Assembly (NCBI GenBank): GCA_016927865.1
Contig: JAFGLU010000103.1
Coordinates: 1-50,654, forward strand
DNA from: Anaerolineaceae bacterium
Lineage (GTDB): Bacteria > Chloroflexota > Anaerolineae > Anaerolineales > Anaerolineaceae
Length of the DNA stretch: 50,654 nucleotides
Direction: 5' to 3'
The notes beneath the pieces were generated by a model that saw only the letters and a program-made list of their open reading frames with translations, did not search any database and had not been told where the DNA came from. Positions 7,692 to 15,453 of this stretch are shown here, piece by piece. A program made the translations under genes and the position numbers. The stretch's first letter is position 1. The number at the start of each line of letters is the position of its first letter.

Positions 7692-8552
7692 ATGCGCTTT
7701 CACTTAGATACCGCTGAAATCTACGTTCCCGATGGGCAGCCCGTTGAGCAAGCTTTGGCGCGGACAACGCACCTGGCGATCAGCGCGCATCAAGATGACA
7801 TTGAGATCATGGCTGCTGGGCCAATTCTGGAGTGCTTTCAACGGGACGACCTGTGGTTCACGGGGGTGGTGGTGACCGATGGGCGCGGCTCGCCGCGGGA
7901 CGACATCTATAAGCACTTCACCGACGAGGAAATGCATACTGTGCGCATGAAAGAGCAAAAGAAGGCGGCCGTGGTGGGTGAATTTGCCGCGCAGGTGCTG
8001 CTCGATTATCCAAGCAAAATCATCAAAAACGCGGGCAACCTCCAGCCGGTCGAAGACATTTCCGCGATCCTTCGTGCATCCCACCCAAAGGCAGTCTATA
8101 CCCACAACCTGGCCGATAAACATGACACCCATGTGGCTGTTGCACAGCGCGTGATTTCAGCCATCCGCGCCCTGCCTGCTGCCGAGCGGCCGGAGAAGCT
8201 CTACGGCTGCGAAGTGTGGCGTAACCTGGACTGGTTGGTCGACTCGGACAAGGTGGTTTTTGATCTGAGCGCTCACGAGAATTTGCAGGCGGCGCTGCTG
8301 GGTGTGTTTGACTCGCAAATCGCCGGGGGCAAGCGCTACGACCTGGCCAGCATGGGCCGCCGCAAGGCCAACGCCACCTACCACGAGTCGCATGGCACCG
8401 ATGCCACGCAGGGCCTGTCGTTTGGCATGGATCTGACCCCCTTAATTCAAGACGACCAACTGGACATCCGCGCATTTATTCAGGACTACATCGCCCGCTT
8501 TTCGCGGGATGTTATCGACCGCCTGGAGCGATCAGGCGCATTTAACGGCTAG
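7692..8552 (+). CDS. PIG-L/LmbE-family N-acetyl-sugar deacetylase
   Basis: A 286-residue cytosolic protein. The zinc-binding signature is AHQDDIE at residues 32-38 (family form AHPDDE), and YTHNLADKHDTHVAV supplies the third ligand His. The family hydrolyses N-acetyl groups on sugars such as GlcNAc-PI, GlcNAc-Ins, bacillithiol precursors and diacetylchitobiose. Here it lies between a sugar kinase and a sugar ABC importer, so a catabolic amino-sugar deacetylase is the best guess; no nagA occurs in the window. The start follows a strong GAGGAGA ribosome-binding site. The Gln in AHQDD in place of Pro is a variant also seen in catabolic LmbE homologues. A 16-bp hairpin follows the gene. Confidence 0.88.
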   Translation: MRFHLDTAEIYVPDGQPVEQALARTTHLAISAHQDDIEIMAAGPILECFQRDDLWFTGVVVTDGRGSPRDDIYKHFTDEEMHTVRMKEQKKAAVVGEFAAQVLLDYPSKIIKNAGNLQPVEDISAILRASHPKAVYTHNLADKHDTHVAVAQRVISAIRALPAAERPEKLYGCEVWRNLDWLVDSDKVVFDLSAHENLQAALLGVFDSQIAGGKRYDLASMGRRKANATYHESHGTDATQGLSFGMDLTPLIQDDQLDIRAFIQDYIARFSRDVIDRLERSGAFNG

Positions 8553-8568
8553 CAAATTAGCACTCTGG

Positions 8569-8613
8569 CAGGATAGGGCCCAATTAAAAACCCGTTTATT
8601 GGGTCCTATCCTG
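8569..8613 (+). repeat. 16-bp intergenic hairpin before the sugar-binding protein gene
   Basis: CAGGATAGGGCCCAAT (8569-8584) pairs with ATTGGGTCCTATCCTG (8598-8613) with one mismatch and a 13-base loop. No U-tract follows, so it is not a classic terminator. It more likely stabilises mRNA ends or gives partial termination upstream of the highly expressed binding-protein gene. Between it and the ATG lies an AAAGGAGGTGGAGGAAG stretch without a matching start codon. Confidence 0.7.
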
Positions 8614-8733
8614 GATCGACCATAAAGGAGGTGGAGGAAGATCGATAGGATTTGAGAATTTCAAAGTTGCCCCGTTTCAGTATTTCCAACCCGTTACCGA
8701 GTCCGTTTCACCAAATTTTGAGGAGAATGTACC

Positions 8734-10131
8734 ATGCGTACGAAGCTTTTTGTTTTGTTTGTGCTCGTTTCTCTCGTGCTCAGCGCTTGCGCGCCGACCG
8801 CAACCCCGGCGGCTGTTGAGCCCGAGACCATTCGCGAGACTGTGGTCGTCAAAGAGACCCAGATCGTTGAAAAAGAGGTTGAGGTTCAGGTTGTTGTAAC
8901 CCCCACCCCCGGCCCGAATCCCGATGCCGTGATTCCCAATGTGGAAGAAGGCGCCGAGATCACCATGTGGACCTTCTGGCTCTCCCCCACGTTCGATGAG
9001 TACGTCAAGAACGCCATCGCCGGTTTTGAAGCTGCCTACCCCGGCGTCACGGTCAAATGGGAAGACCATCAAGCCACCTTCCGTGATGACCTGAACAACG
9101 GTTTCGCGGCTGGCAATGCCCCCGATGTCATCAACCTGTCCATCTCGGAAGGCTGGGTTACCCAGTACGCCTCTGAGGGCAATCTGCTGGCACTGGATGA
9201 ATATGTGCCCCAGGCCGTGATCGACACCTACTTCCCCAACCTGTGGGAGCAGCAGGTGGTGGACGGCAAGCACTACCAGTTCCCCTACTATCAGGGCATC
9301 AATGTGAACCTGGTAAACAAGCAGATCTTCGAACAGGCCGGTTTGACGGTTGAGGACTTCCCCAAGACCATCGACGGGCTGCCCGCGCTGTGCAAGACCA
9401 TCAAAGATGCCACCGGCAAGCTGTGCGACATTCGCCTGACCACCAGCGACCTGCTGGCGCAGATGGTGTATGAAGGCGGCGTTGAGATCATTAACGAAGA
9501 CGGCACTGCTTTCACCTTCGACTCGCCCGAAGCGGTTGAATGGCTGCAGATGTATGTGGACATGGTCAAGGACGGCCTTGTGGACCGCACTGCCCTGGTC
9601 ACCGACAACGACCGCGTTGGCCTGGATCTGTTCATCTCCGGGCAGGCGCCGTTCTATGCCACCGGCCCGAACCTGATCCGCGAAGTGCGCACCAGCAATC
9701 CCGCCCTGTATGGTTACCTGGATGTGGTCAACTCGCCCGTGGGTAAGTCCGGCGTGGTTGGCAAGGGCCTCATGGCCATGTCTGTGAGCGCCTCCACCCA
9801 ATACCCGAATGCCGCCATCGCTTTGGCCCAGTGGATGACCAACGCCAAGACCAACATCGAGCTCTCCAAGTTGGCCGCGGTTTATCCCTCCACCCCGGCG
9901 TCCTATGACGACCCCTTCTTCTCCGCTGCGCCGGTTGCGATCGAAGACAGCGCCAAGCCGCGCGCGAAGGATGCTGTGGCTCAGTTAGCCGACATCGTCC
10001 CCGCTGTTCCCGAGAAGCTGGCCGTCAACGAAATCGTGTTGCAGGAGATCCAGGAAGCCCTGTTCAACGGCAAGGATCCTCAGCAGGCGCTGAGCGATGC
10101 GGTTGCCGCAGCCAACGAATTGTTGAAGTAA
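8734..10131 (+). CDS. Sugar ABC transporter substrate-binding lipoprotein (family 1)
   Basis: A 465-residue protein with a lipoprotein signal: Lys-containing n-region, hydrophobic core and lipobox LVLSAC (Cys19 lipidated). A Pro/Glu/Val-rich linker, including EKEVEVQVVVTPTPGP, precedes the binding domain; I associate this linker with Chloroflexi binding proteins. The domain reads ITMWTFWLSPTFDEYVKNAI onwards, the extracellular solute-binding family 1 fold (MalE-like). It would capture a mono- or oligosaccharide at the outer face of the membrane and deliver it to the permeases at 10262-12018. The start has a strong GAGGAG site. An N-acetylated sugar as ligand is inferred from the PIG-L and SIS neighbours. 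Confidence 0.93.
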   Translation: MRTKLFVLFVLVSLVLSACAPTATPAAVEPETIRETVVVKETQIVEKEVEVQVVVTPTPGPNPDAVIPNVEEGAEITMWTFWLSPTFDEYVKNAIAGFEAAYPGVTVKWEDHQATFRDDLNNGFAAGNAPDVINLSISEGWVTQYASEGNLLALDEYVPQAVIDTYFPNLWEQQVVDGKHYQFPYYQGINVNLVNKQIFEQAGLTVEDFPKTIDGLPALCKTIKDATGKLCDIRLTTSDLLAQMVYEGGVEIINEDGTAFTFDSPEAVEWLQMYVDMVKDGLVDRTALVTDNDRVGLDLFISGQAPFYATGPNLIREVRTSNPALYGYLDVVNSPVGKSGVVGKGLMAMSVSASTQYPNAAIALAQWMTNAKTNIELSKLAAVYPSTPASYDDPFFSAAPVAIEDSAKPRAKDAVAQLADIVPAVPEKLAVNEIVLQEIQEALFNGKDPQQALSDAVAAANELLK

Positions 10132-10147
10132 TCCGATCAATGAATCT

Positions 10148-10218
10148 AGCCGGCGAATGAGAATTTCAAACGCCGGCTCCCCCTCTCTCCTGTGACCTGC
10201 AAGGGTTGCAGGAGAGAG
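10148..10218 (+). repeat. Two intergenic hairpins between binding-protein and permease genes
   Basis: The first is AGCCGGCG (10148-10155) with CGCCGGCT (10171-10178). The second is CTCTCTCCTG (10183-10192) with CAGGAGAGAG (10209-10218), which encloses an alternative CTGCAA/TTGCAG pair. No U-tract follows. Such structures between a binding-protein gene and its permeases usually raise the relative level of the binding protein by protecting the upstream mRNA. Confidence 0.7.
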
Positions 10219-10261
10219 GAGAATAGCGGAAGGGTTCCTCTCAGACAAAGGTCCAGAACCG

Positions 10262-11140
10262 ATGACCAGGAAAAAACTTTCTCTCACGCCCTATCTTTTT
10301 CTTGCCCCCGCGCTGTTGGTCATCGCGACCTTTGTGTTGTATCCAATTGGGGCAGTTTTCTACTATAGTTTCACGAAATATAATATTTCTACGCCGCCCG
10401 TGTGGGTGGGGCTGGATAATTACAAGGCTCTGCTGACCGATAAAATTTTCTGGCTGGCATTACAGCACTCATTTACTTATCTGCTGGTTACCCCCATTCT
10501 GATCGTCCTGTGCACCATTCTGGCAATTGTTGTCAATCGCAAACTCCCCGGCATCAACGCTTTTCGGGCCGTCTACTACATCCCTGTCATCAGCGGCAGC
10601 ATCGCCGTGGGCATCTCCTGGCGCTTGATGCTGGACACCAACGGTCTGCTCAATGGGCTGCTGCTCTCCCTGGGCGTCATCCAGTCGCCCATCCAGTGGC
10701 TGGCCGAACCGTCGATGACCTTGCCTATTGCCATGTTGCTGACCATTTGGATGGGCCTGGGCTACTACATGATGATCTTCCTGGCCGGGCTGCAAAATAT
10801 CCCGGAAGAACTGTATGACGCGGCTGCGATTGACGGTTGCAACCCGATCCAGAAGCACTGGCACGTCAGCGTTCCCGGCCTGCGCCCGCAATATGTGGTG
10901 GTGGGGGTCGTGTCCAGTTTGGCGGCGCTGCAGGTGTTCAATGAAATCTACATTCTGACCGGCGGCTTGGGCGGGATTTTGAACAGCGGTGTGACCGTGG
11001 TGTTCTACCTGTGGCGCAAGGCCTTCCGGCTGCAGGAAGCCGGGATGGCCTCCGCCATCGCCATTGTCCTGCTGCTCATTACCCTGATATTCTCGATTGT
11101 CAACATTCGCCTGATGGAACGCGGAACGGAGGCAGACTGA
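10262..11140 (+). CDS. Sugar ABC transporter permease (MalF/UgpA type)
   Basis: A 292-residue membrane protein with six predicted helices, the first at residues ~9-30 (LTPYLFLAPALLVIATFVLYP). The EAA loop, contacting the ATPase, reads PEELYDAAAIDGCNPIQKHW. Together with the next gene it forms the heterodimeric channel for the lipoprotein-delivered sugar. The stop overlaps the next start by one base (TGATG), so the two are translationally coupled. No ATPase gene lies in this locus; a shared MsmX-type ATPase encoded elsewhere must energise it. Confidence 0.94.
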   Translation: MTRKKLSLTPYLFLAPALLVIATFVLYPIGAVFYYSFTKYNISTPPVWVGLDNYKALLTDKIFWLALQHSFTYLLVTPILIVLCTILAIVVNRKLPGINAFRAVYYIPVISGSIAVGISWRLMLDTNGLLNGLLLSLGVIQSPIQWLAEPSMTLPIAMLLTIWMGLGYYMMIFLAGLQNIPEELYDAAAIDGCNPIQKHWHVSVPGLRPQYVVVGVVSSLAALQVFNEIYILTGGLGGILNSGVTVVFYLWRKAFRLQEAGMASAIAIVLLLITLIFSIVNIRLMERGTEAD

Positions 11141-12018
11141 TGGAACTGGCCCAATCTACCCCTAACCGCATGTCGCCTCTGCGCAGCTTAAGCTGGAGGA
11201 AAACCAGGGAAACCATCTTCTGGTACTTCGTGCTCATCCTGATTGCGCTGTTCACGGTGTTCCCCTTCGTTTGGGTGTTCTTCACGTCCTTCAAGGGTCC
11301 TGCCGACGCGATCGTTTCGGTGCCGCCGCAGCTCATTCCCAAAGACCCCACCTTCGATAACTATATCCGGGTATGGAATCAACTCCCCATTCCGGCTTTT
11401 TTTATGAACAGCGTCATCGTATCGCTCTCCACCGTGGTGCTCAACCTGCTGTTTTGCTCCCTGGCGGCCTACCCACTGGGGAAGATGAAGTTCAAGGGGC
11501 GCGACCTGATCTTCTACTTGCTCCTGGCAACCTTTGTGATTCCGCCCCAGTTGACTTCCATTCCCAGCTATGTGCTGGCGGTGAATGTGTTCAAATACTA
11601 CGACTCCATCCTGGCGTTGATCTTCCCCAACCTGGCGACGGTCTTTAATATTTTCTTGCTGCGGCAGGCCTTCAAGACCGTGCCCAATGATTTGATCGAG
11701 GCCGGAAAGATGGATGGCGCCAGTGATTTGCGTGTCTGGTGGAGCATTTTACTACCCGTGATCCGGCCCTCGCTGGCGACGGCAGCGATCTTCACCTTTG
11801 TCAACCAGTGGAATGACTTCTTCTGGCCTTCGCTGATGCTGCACACCCGCACGCACATGACCTTGCAGGTGGGTCTGGTGGCCATGCAGGGCATGATGAC
11901 TTCCGATGCGCGCGGGATGGCGGCAGGCGTGACCATGACAATCATCCCGATTATCATCTTCTTTGTTCTCCTCCAGCGGCATTTCGTGCGCGGCCTTGGC
12001 GGCGCGGTGAAAGGATAG
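11140..12018 (+). CDS. Sugar ABC transporter permease (MalG/UgpE type)
   Basis: A 292-residue partner permease. The start is the ATG at 11140, which shares a base with the TGA of the preceding permease; upstream in-frame sequence to 11011 overlaps that gene in another frame and is not used. Six helices are visible, the first at ~25-45 (WYFVLILIALFTVFPFVWVF). The EAA loop reads PNDLIEAGKMDGASDLRVWW. It completes the importer with the lipoprotein at 8734-10131. The SIS-domain gene follows after 3 bases, which ties the transported sugar to amino-sugar phosphate metabolism. Confidence 0.94.
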   Translation: MELAQSTPNRMSPLRSLSWRKTRETIFWYFVLILIALFTVFPFVWVFFTSFKGPADAIVSVPPQLIPKDPTFDNYIRVWNQLPIPAFFMNSVIVSLSTVVLNLLFCSLAAYPLGKMKFKGRDLIFYLLLATFVIPPQLTSIPSYVLAVNVFKYYDSILALIFPNLATVFNIFLLRQAFKTVPNDLIEAGKMDGASDLRVWWSILLPVIRPSLATAAIFTFVNQWNDFFWPSLMLHTRTHMTLQVGLVAMQGMMTSDARGMAAGVTMTIIPIIIFFVLLQRHFVRGLGGAVKG

Positions 12019-12021
12019 GCT

Positions 12022-13059
12022 ATGTCACTGCATTCTGAAATCTTCGAGCAGCCCGCTGTGCTGGGCGGCTTGCTGGCTAACCAGCGCGAGACGGTTGAAC
12101 AGATCGCCAAAGTTACCTGCTCGCATGACTTGCGTTTTGTGTTCCTGGCGGCGCGGGGGACATCGGATAATGCCGGGCGGTATGCCAACTATTTGTGGGG
12201 CGCGCGCAATGGCCTGCCCGTGGCGCTGGCGGCGCCCTCGCTGTTCACCTACTACAAGCAACCACCCCGCTTGCGTGATGCCCTGGTGGTGGGTATCTCT
12301 CAATCGGGGCAGTCGCCGGATATCGTCAGCGTGCTGGCCGAAGGGAAACGCCAGGGCTGCCTGACGCTGGCGATTACCAACGAGCCGGATTCTCCGCTGG
12401 CGCAGACCTCTGATTTCATCCTCGACCTGCAAGCGGGAGAAGAGCGGGCGGTGGCTGCCACCAAGACTTATACCAGCGAACTGATGAGCATCGCTATGCT
12501 CTCCATTGCTCTGTCCGGTGATACGAAAAGCTTCGCGGAACTGGAGCGCGTGCCTGGGTGGGTGGAGGAGATGCTGAAGCTGGACGACAGCATTGCCCGG
12601 ATGGCTGAGCGCTACCGGTATATGGATCACTGCGTCGTGCTGGGGCGGGGTTACAACTATGCGACCGCTTTCGAGTGGGCGCTCAAGTTAAAAGAGTTGA
12701 CTTACGTCAAGGCCGAGCCTTATTCTTCGGCGGATTTCAAGCACGGGCCGATTGCGATGGTCGAGCAGGGGTTCCCGGTGATGGCAGTGGCCCCGGACGG
12801 TGCGGTGTACGAGTCGATGATGGGCATGCTGCGGACGCTGCGCAATGATAAGCTGACCGAACTGGTGGTGATCTCGAATTCCAAGGAAGCGCTGTTGCTG
12901 GCTCAATCGGCCATGCCGCTCCCGCAGGGTATCCCCGAGTGGCTCAGCCCGATTGCCGCCATTGTGGCGGGGCAGCTGTTCGCTCACCATCTGACCGCCG
13001 CTAAGGGGTATGACACCGAACATCCGCGTAATATCCGCAAGGTGACCGAAACGCACTGA
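12022..13059 (+). CDS. SIS-domain sugar-phosphate isomerase/deaminase (GlmS-isomerase-like, NagB-II/GlmD type)
   Basis: A 345-residue protein with two SIS domains and no glutaminase domain. Visible sugar-phosphate motifs are ARGTSDNA (44-51) and SQSGQSPD (93-100), and FKHGPIAM later, which corresponds to the isomerase active-site region of GlmS. Free-standing GlmS-isomerase domains act as glucosamine-6-phosphate deaminases (bacterial NagB-II, archaeal GlmD) or as ketosamine isomerases. After an importer, a kinase and a deacetylase, conversion of GlcN-6-P to fructose-6-P and ammonia is the best assignment. Lack of the glutaminase domain argues against biosynthetic GlmS. A ribosome-binding site (AAAGGA) overlaps the end of the permease gene. 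AgaS-like isomerase is the main alternative. Confidence 0.85.
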   Translation: MSLHSEIFEQPAVLGGLLANQRETVEQIAKVTCSHDLRFVFLAARGTSDNAGRYANYLWGARNGLPVALAAPSLFTYYKQPPRLRDALVVGISQSGQSPDIVSVLAEGKRQGCLTLAITNEPDSPLAQTSDFILDLQAGEERAVAATKTYTSELMSIAMLSIALSGDTKSFAELERVPGWVEEMLKLDDSIARMAERYRYMDHCVVLGRGYNYATAFEWALKLKELTYVKAEPYSSADFKHGPIAMVEQGFPVMAVAPDGAVYESMMGMLRTLRNDKLTELVVISNSKEALLLAQSAMPLPQGIPEWLSPIAAIVAGQLFAHHLTAAKGYDTEHPRNIRKVTETH

Positions 13060-13198
13060 GAAAGCGGACAAATAATTTTGGGCAAGCGATATTATGCCCA
13101 GTTGCATGCGATCAGTGTAAAATAAAGTAGGCCGCACGGCATATTGTTGATTCGCCTGAGTCGGCCTGACCACCATCACCAAAGGACCCGAAATCACC

Positions 13199-14083
13199 AT
13201 GCAAACATCTCGATATATGAATCAGGATTGCGTCACACTGCAAAACGAGCACCTCAGCTTGCTGGTCACCCAATCGGTTGGCCCGCGCATTTTGTCCTTG
13301 AGCGTGCCCGGCGGAGAGAACCTGCTAGCGACCTTGCCCGATGCCGCGACAACCCGCCCGGATGGGAAGGTGTACCGTTTCTATGGCGGGCACCGCCTGT
13401 GGCATTCGCCGGAGCACATGCCGCGCACCTATGATTTGGATAACGACCCCGTGGAAATTGTGCCTGTGGAGGGCGGATTGAAGGTCACCCAGGCGACCGA
13501 GCCGCTGACCGGCATCCAGAAGTCCATGCAGATGGTGCTGGCGCCCGACCGCGCGCGCCTGACCATCGATCACCAACTGACCAACCGGGGGCTGTGGGCC
13601 GTGGAGTGCGCTCCCTGGGCCATCACCCAACTGCGGCCCGGCGGCACGGCGATCCTGCCGTTCAACCAGGAAGATACCGGCCTGCTGCCCAACCGCTCCC
13701 TGGCCATGTGGCCCTACAACGACATGACCAGCCCCAACGTGCATTGGGGGCGGAACTGCCTGTTACTGAAAGCGGAAATGCCTTCGCCGTTCAAGGTGGG
13801 CTTTGCCAATCCGCGCGGCTGGCTGGCTTACTGGCTGGACGGCTGCCTGTTTGTCAAACACGCAAAATTCGAGGCGGAGAAAGCCTACTATGATTTTGGT
13901 AGCTCCAGCGAGTGCTACTGCAACAGCCAGTTTATTGAGTTGGAAACCCTGGGCCCCATTGTCAACATTCAGCCGGGGCAGACGGTCTCTCACGTGGAGA
14001 CCTGGGAAGTGTTCCGCGACGTGGCCGAGCCGAAGAGTGAGTTGGATGTGAAGGGTCTGGTGGCGCGATTCAGGTTGGAATAA
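13199..14083 (+). CDS. DUF4380 family protein, galactose-mutarotase-like beta-sandwich
   Basis: A 294-residue protein with no signal peptide. The sequence is rich in beta-strand patterns, with a conserved FYGGHRLWHSPEHMPRTY block near residues 62-79 and WAITQLRPGG near 137-146, consistent with DUF4380 and the carbohydrate-binding mutarotase-like superfamily. It may be an aldose or hexosamine epimerase or mutarotase serving the imported sugar; this is inference. The gene is last in the plus-strand sugar run but 139 bases after the SIS gene, so it may have its own promoter. A ribosome-binding site (AAAGGA) precedes the ATG. It ends just before the large hairpin at 14099-14173. Confidence 0.72.
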   Translation: MQTSRYMNQDCVTLQNEHLSLLVTQSVGPRILSLSVPGGENLLATLPDAATTRPDGKVYRFYGGHRLWHSPEHMPRTYDLDNDPVEIVPVEGGLKVTQATEPLTGIQKSMQMVLAPDRARLTIDHQLTNRGLWAVECAPWAITQLRPGGTAILPFNQEDTGLLPNRSLAMWPYNDMTSPNVHWGRNCLLLKAEMPSPFKVGFANPRGWLAYWLDGCLFVKHAKFEAEKAYYDFGSSSECYCNSQFIELETLGPIVNIQPGQTVSHVETWEVFRDVAEPKSELDVKGLVARFRLE

Positions 14084-14098
14084 ACGTTAAAAGGTTAT

Positions 14099-14173
14099 TA
14101 CTCAGTGGGTGGAGAAAAGCTCTGAATTTGAGGTGTATCTCAAATTCAGAGCTTTTCCACTTCTGGCTGAGTA
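14099..14173. terminator. Large two-tier hairpin between convergent genes (bidirectional terminator)
   Basis: An inner perfect 19-bp stem (14114-14132 with 14139-14157, 6-base loop) sits inside an outer TACTCAG/CTGAGTA pair (14099-14105 with 14167-14173). Runs of A/T flank the outer arms. It lies between the converging DUF4380 and Fic genes and should stop transcription from both sides. Confidence 0.85.
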
Positions 14174-14218
14174 GTAAAAATAAAATTTGTCACAGGAGCA
14201 TGCGAATAATAAAACAAA

Positions 14219-15268
14219 TCAAAATCGCTTTCGCTTGTATTTACTCTCGAGGTATTTGTTGATTGCATTTTTGGTGGAATACCACATGCCATCCGTGCCG
14301 ATCGTCGCTTCGAGCCGTCCTCGTGTGGCTGCCTGGCGCAGCATTGAATAGGAATATTCTTTGGTCTCAAGTGATTTCAGTGGAACGAGTTTTTTGGGCC
14401 CAGCCACGGCAGGGGTGATGAAACGATTAACGTTGTCAATCACAGCACGTGCAATGATTTCGGCCAAGGGTAGTAAATCATCATGGTCGGCTCTATCGAG
14501 CGCCTTCAGATAAGCGTTTCTACGCTGCTTTAAGATGATAGCCGGGGGGTAACCCAATCGAACCAGAATAAGATTCAACACCAATCTCCCGGCGCGTCCA
14601 TTGCCGTCAAGAAATGGATGGATCCGTTCAAATTTGCAGTGCAGCTCAGCCAGGAGCAGCGGCACCTCGTCGGTAGACACTTCTTTCTCAATGATTTTTG
14701 CGCATACTTCGTTCACGTGGTCGACGTAGGAACGCATCAGCATTGGGACCTGTGTAAATGACGGCGGTGTCATACCCCCGGAAAATGGCATGATGTCGTG
14801 TTTGCGGAAACCTCCTGCTGTTTCGTCGGGCAAAGCATTGGCATGAGGTGCTACGGTCCAGACTGCAGCAACGAGCTGCTCATGGATATTGCGTATTTCG
14901 GTCAAAGTAATGGTTTCTTCCTCGTTCCGTATGATATCTGTTCGGCGGGCTTGTGAGTAGACCCACAGCGCGGCCCGCCCGTATCCTTCAACTTCGAGAT
15001 AATCTTTTAACTCTTTGCCGCCAACGGAACGGTTTTGCTCTAACAGCGTTTTGACCTCGCGCAGCACGAGCGTATTGCCTTCGAGCGCGGTCGAATTATG
15101 CGCTTCGAGAAACCAGATGTCGTCCCAAATGGCTTTTGCTTCCTCAGCGCTCGGCAGTCCTCCATAATTTAATAGACCCTTTACTGCCGCGTCAAACTGA
15201 AGGAAAATTGTTCTCCTGCTGGGCCGGCCTCTATGCGATGGGTTCGATGGTTTTCTATTTTCTTCCAT
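14219..15268 (-). CDS. Fic-family protein (AMP-transferase), class II with intact inhibitory helix
   Basis: A 349-residue protein. The Fic core motif HPFLDGNGRAGR is at 217-228: catalytic His217 and all phosphate-binding residues are present. Residues 59-65 read STALEGN, the (S/T)xxxE(G/N) inhibitory motif, N-terminal to the core, so this is a class II, auto-inhibited AMPylator. A C-terminal winged-helix-like region follows. I take the ATG at 15268; an upstream TTG at 15298 is possible. A promoter at 15275-15303 puts transcription start on the A of that ATG, favouring it. The gene stands alone, with no antitoxin beside it. Targets are unknown; housekeeping regulators or toxin-like roles are both known for the family. 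Confidence 0.93.
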   Translation of the reverse strand: MEENRKPSNPSHRGRPSRRTIFLQFDAAVKGLLNYGGLPSAEEAKAIWDDIWFLEAHNSTALEGNTLVLREVKTLLEQNRSVGGKELKDYLEVEGYGRAALWVYSQARRTDIIRNEEETITLTEIRNIHEQLVAAVWTVAPHANALPDETAGGFRKHDIMPFSGGMTPPSFTQVPMLMRSYVDHVNEVCAKIIEKEVSTDEVPLLLAELHCKFERIHPFLDGNGRAGRLVLNLILVRLGYPPAIILKQRRNAYLKALDRADHDDLLPLAEIIARAVIDNVNRFITPAVAGPKKLVPLKSLETKEYSYSMLRQAATRGRLEATIGTDGMWYSTKNAINKYLESKYKRKRF

Positions 15269-15274
15269 ATATAA

Positions 15275-15303
15275 AGAATAGCACGAATTTGTCACCAAGA
15301 CAA
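15275..15303 (-). promoter_or_regulatory. Leaderless promoter of the Fic gene
   Basis: On the minus strand: TTGTCT (15298-15303), 17-base spacer, TATTCT (15275-15280). Six bases then separate the -10 box from the ATG, so transcription should begin at the start codon. No Shine-Dalgarno sequence is present. Confidence 0.6.
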
Positions 15304-15353
15304 TCGAATTAATAATTGTTACAAGAAATCAAAAACCCTGTTTCGTGACCACT

Positions 15354-15417
15354 CTGCTGGGGCGAAAAGCCCCGCAGCTTATACCGGTTGAAGCCGGAAG
15401 CTCGCTAGTCCACGAGC
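15354..15417. other. Structured intergenic segment, possible relic of an IS200/IS605-type right end
   Basis: Between the Fic promoter and the TIM-barrel gene lie a hairpin with a GAAAA loop (CTGCTGGGGC with GCCCCGCAG, 15354-15377, one bulge), a CCGG...CCGG pair, and GCTCG/CGAGC (15400-15417). The layout, with GAAGCTCG...CGAGC near the end, recalls the 3' hairpins of TnpB-associated elements. No transposase frame remains nearby, so this is tentative. Confidence 0.3.
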
Positions 15418-15453
15418 CAGAATATTAATAACCGTCGTCGAAACGGGAGACTT

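Noticed and set aside
8677-9801. A 374-codon minus-strand frame under the binding-protein gene
   Set aside because: Shadow frame; the plus strand has a lipoprotein signal and a solute-binding domain.
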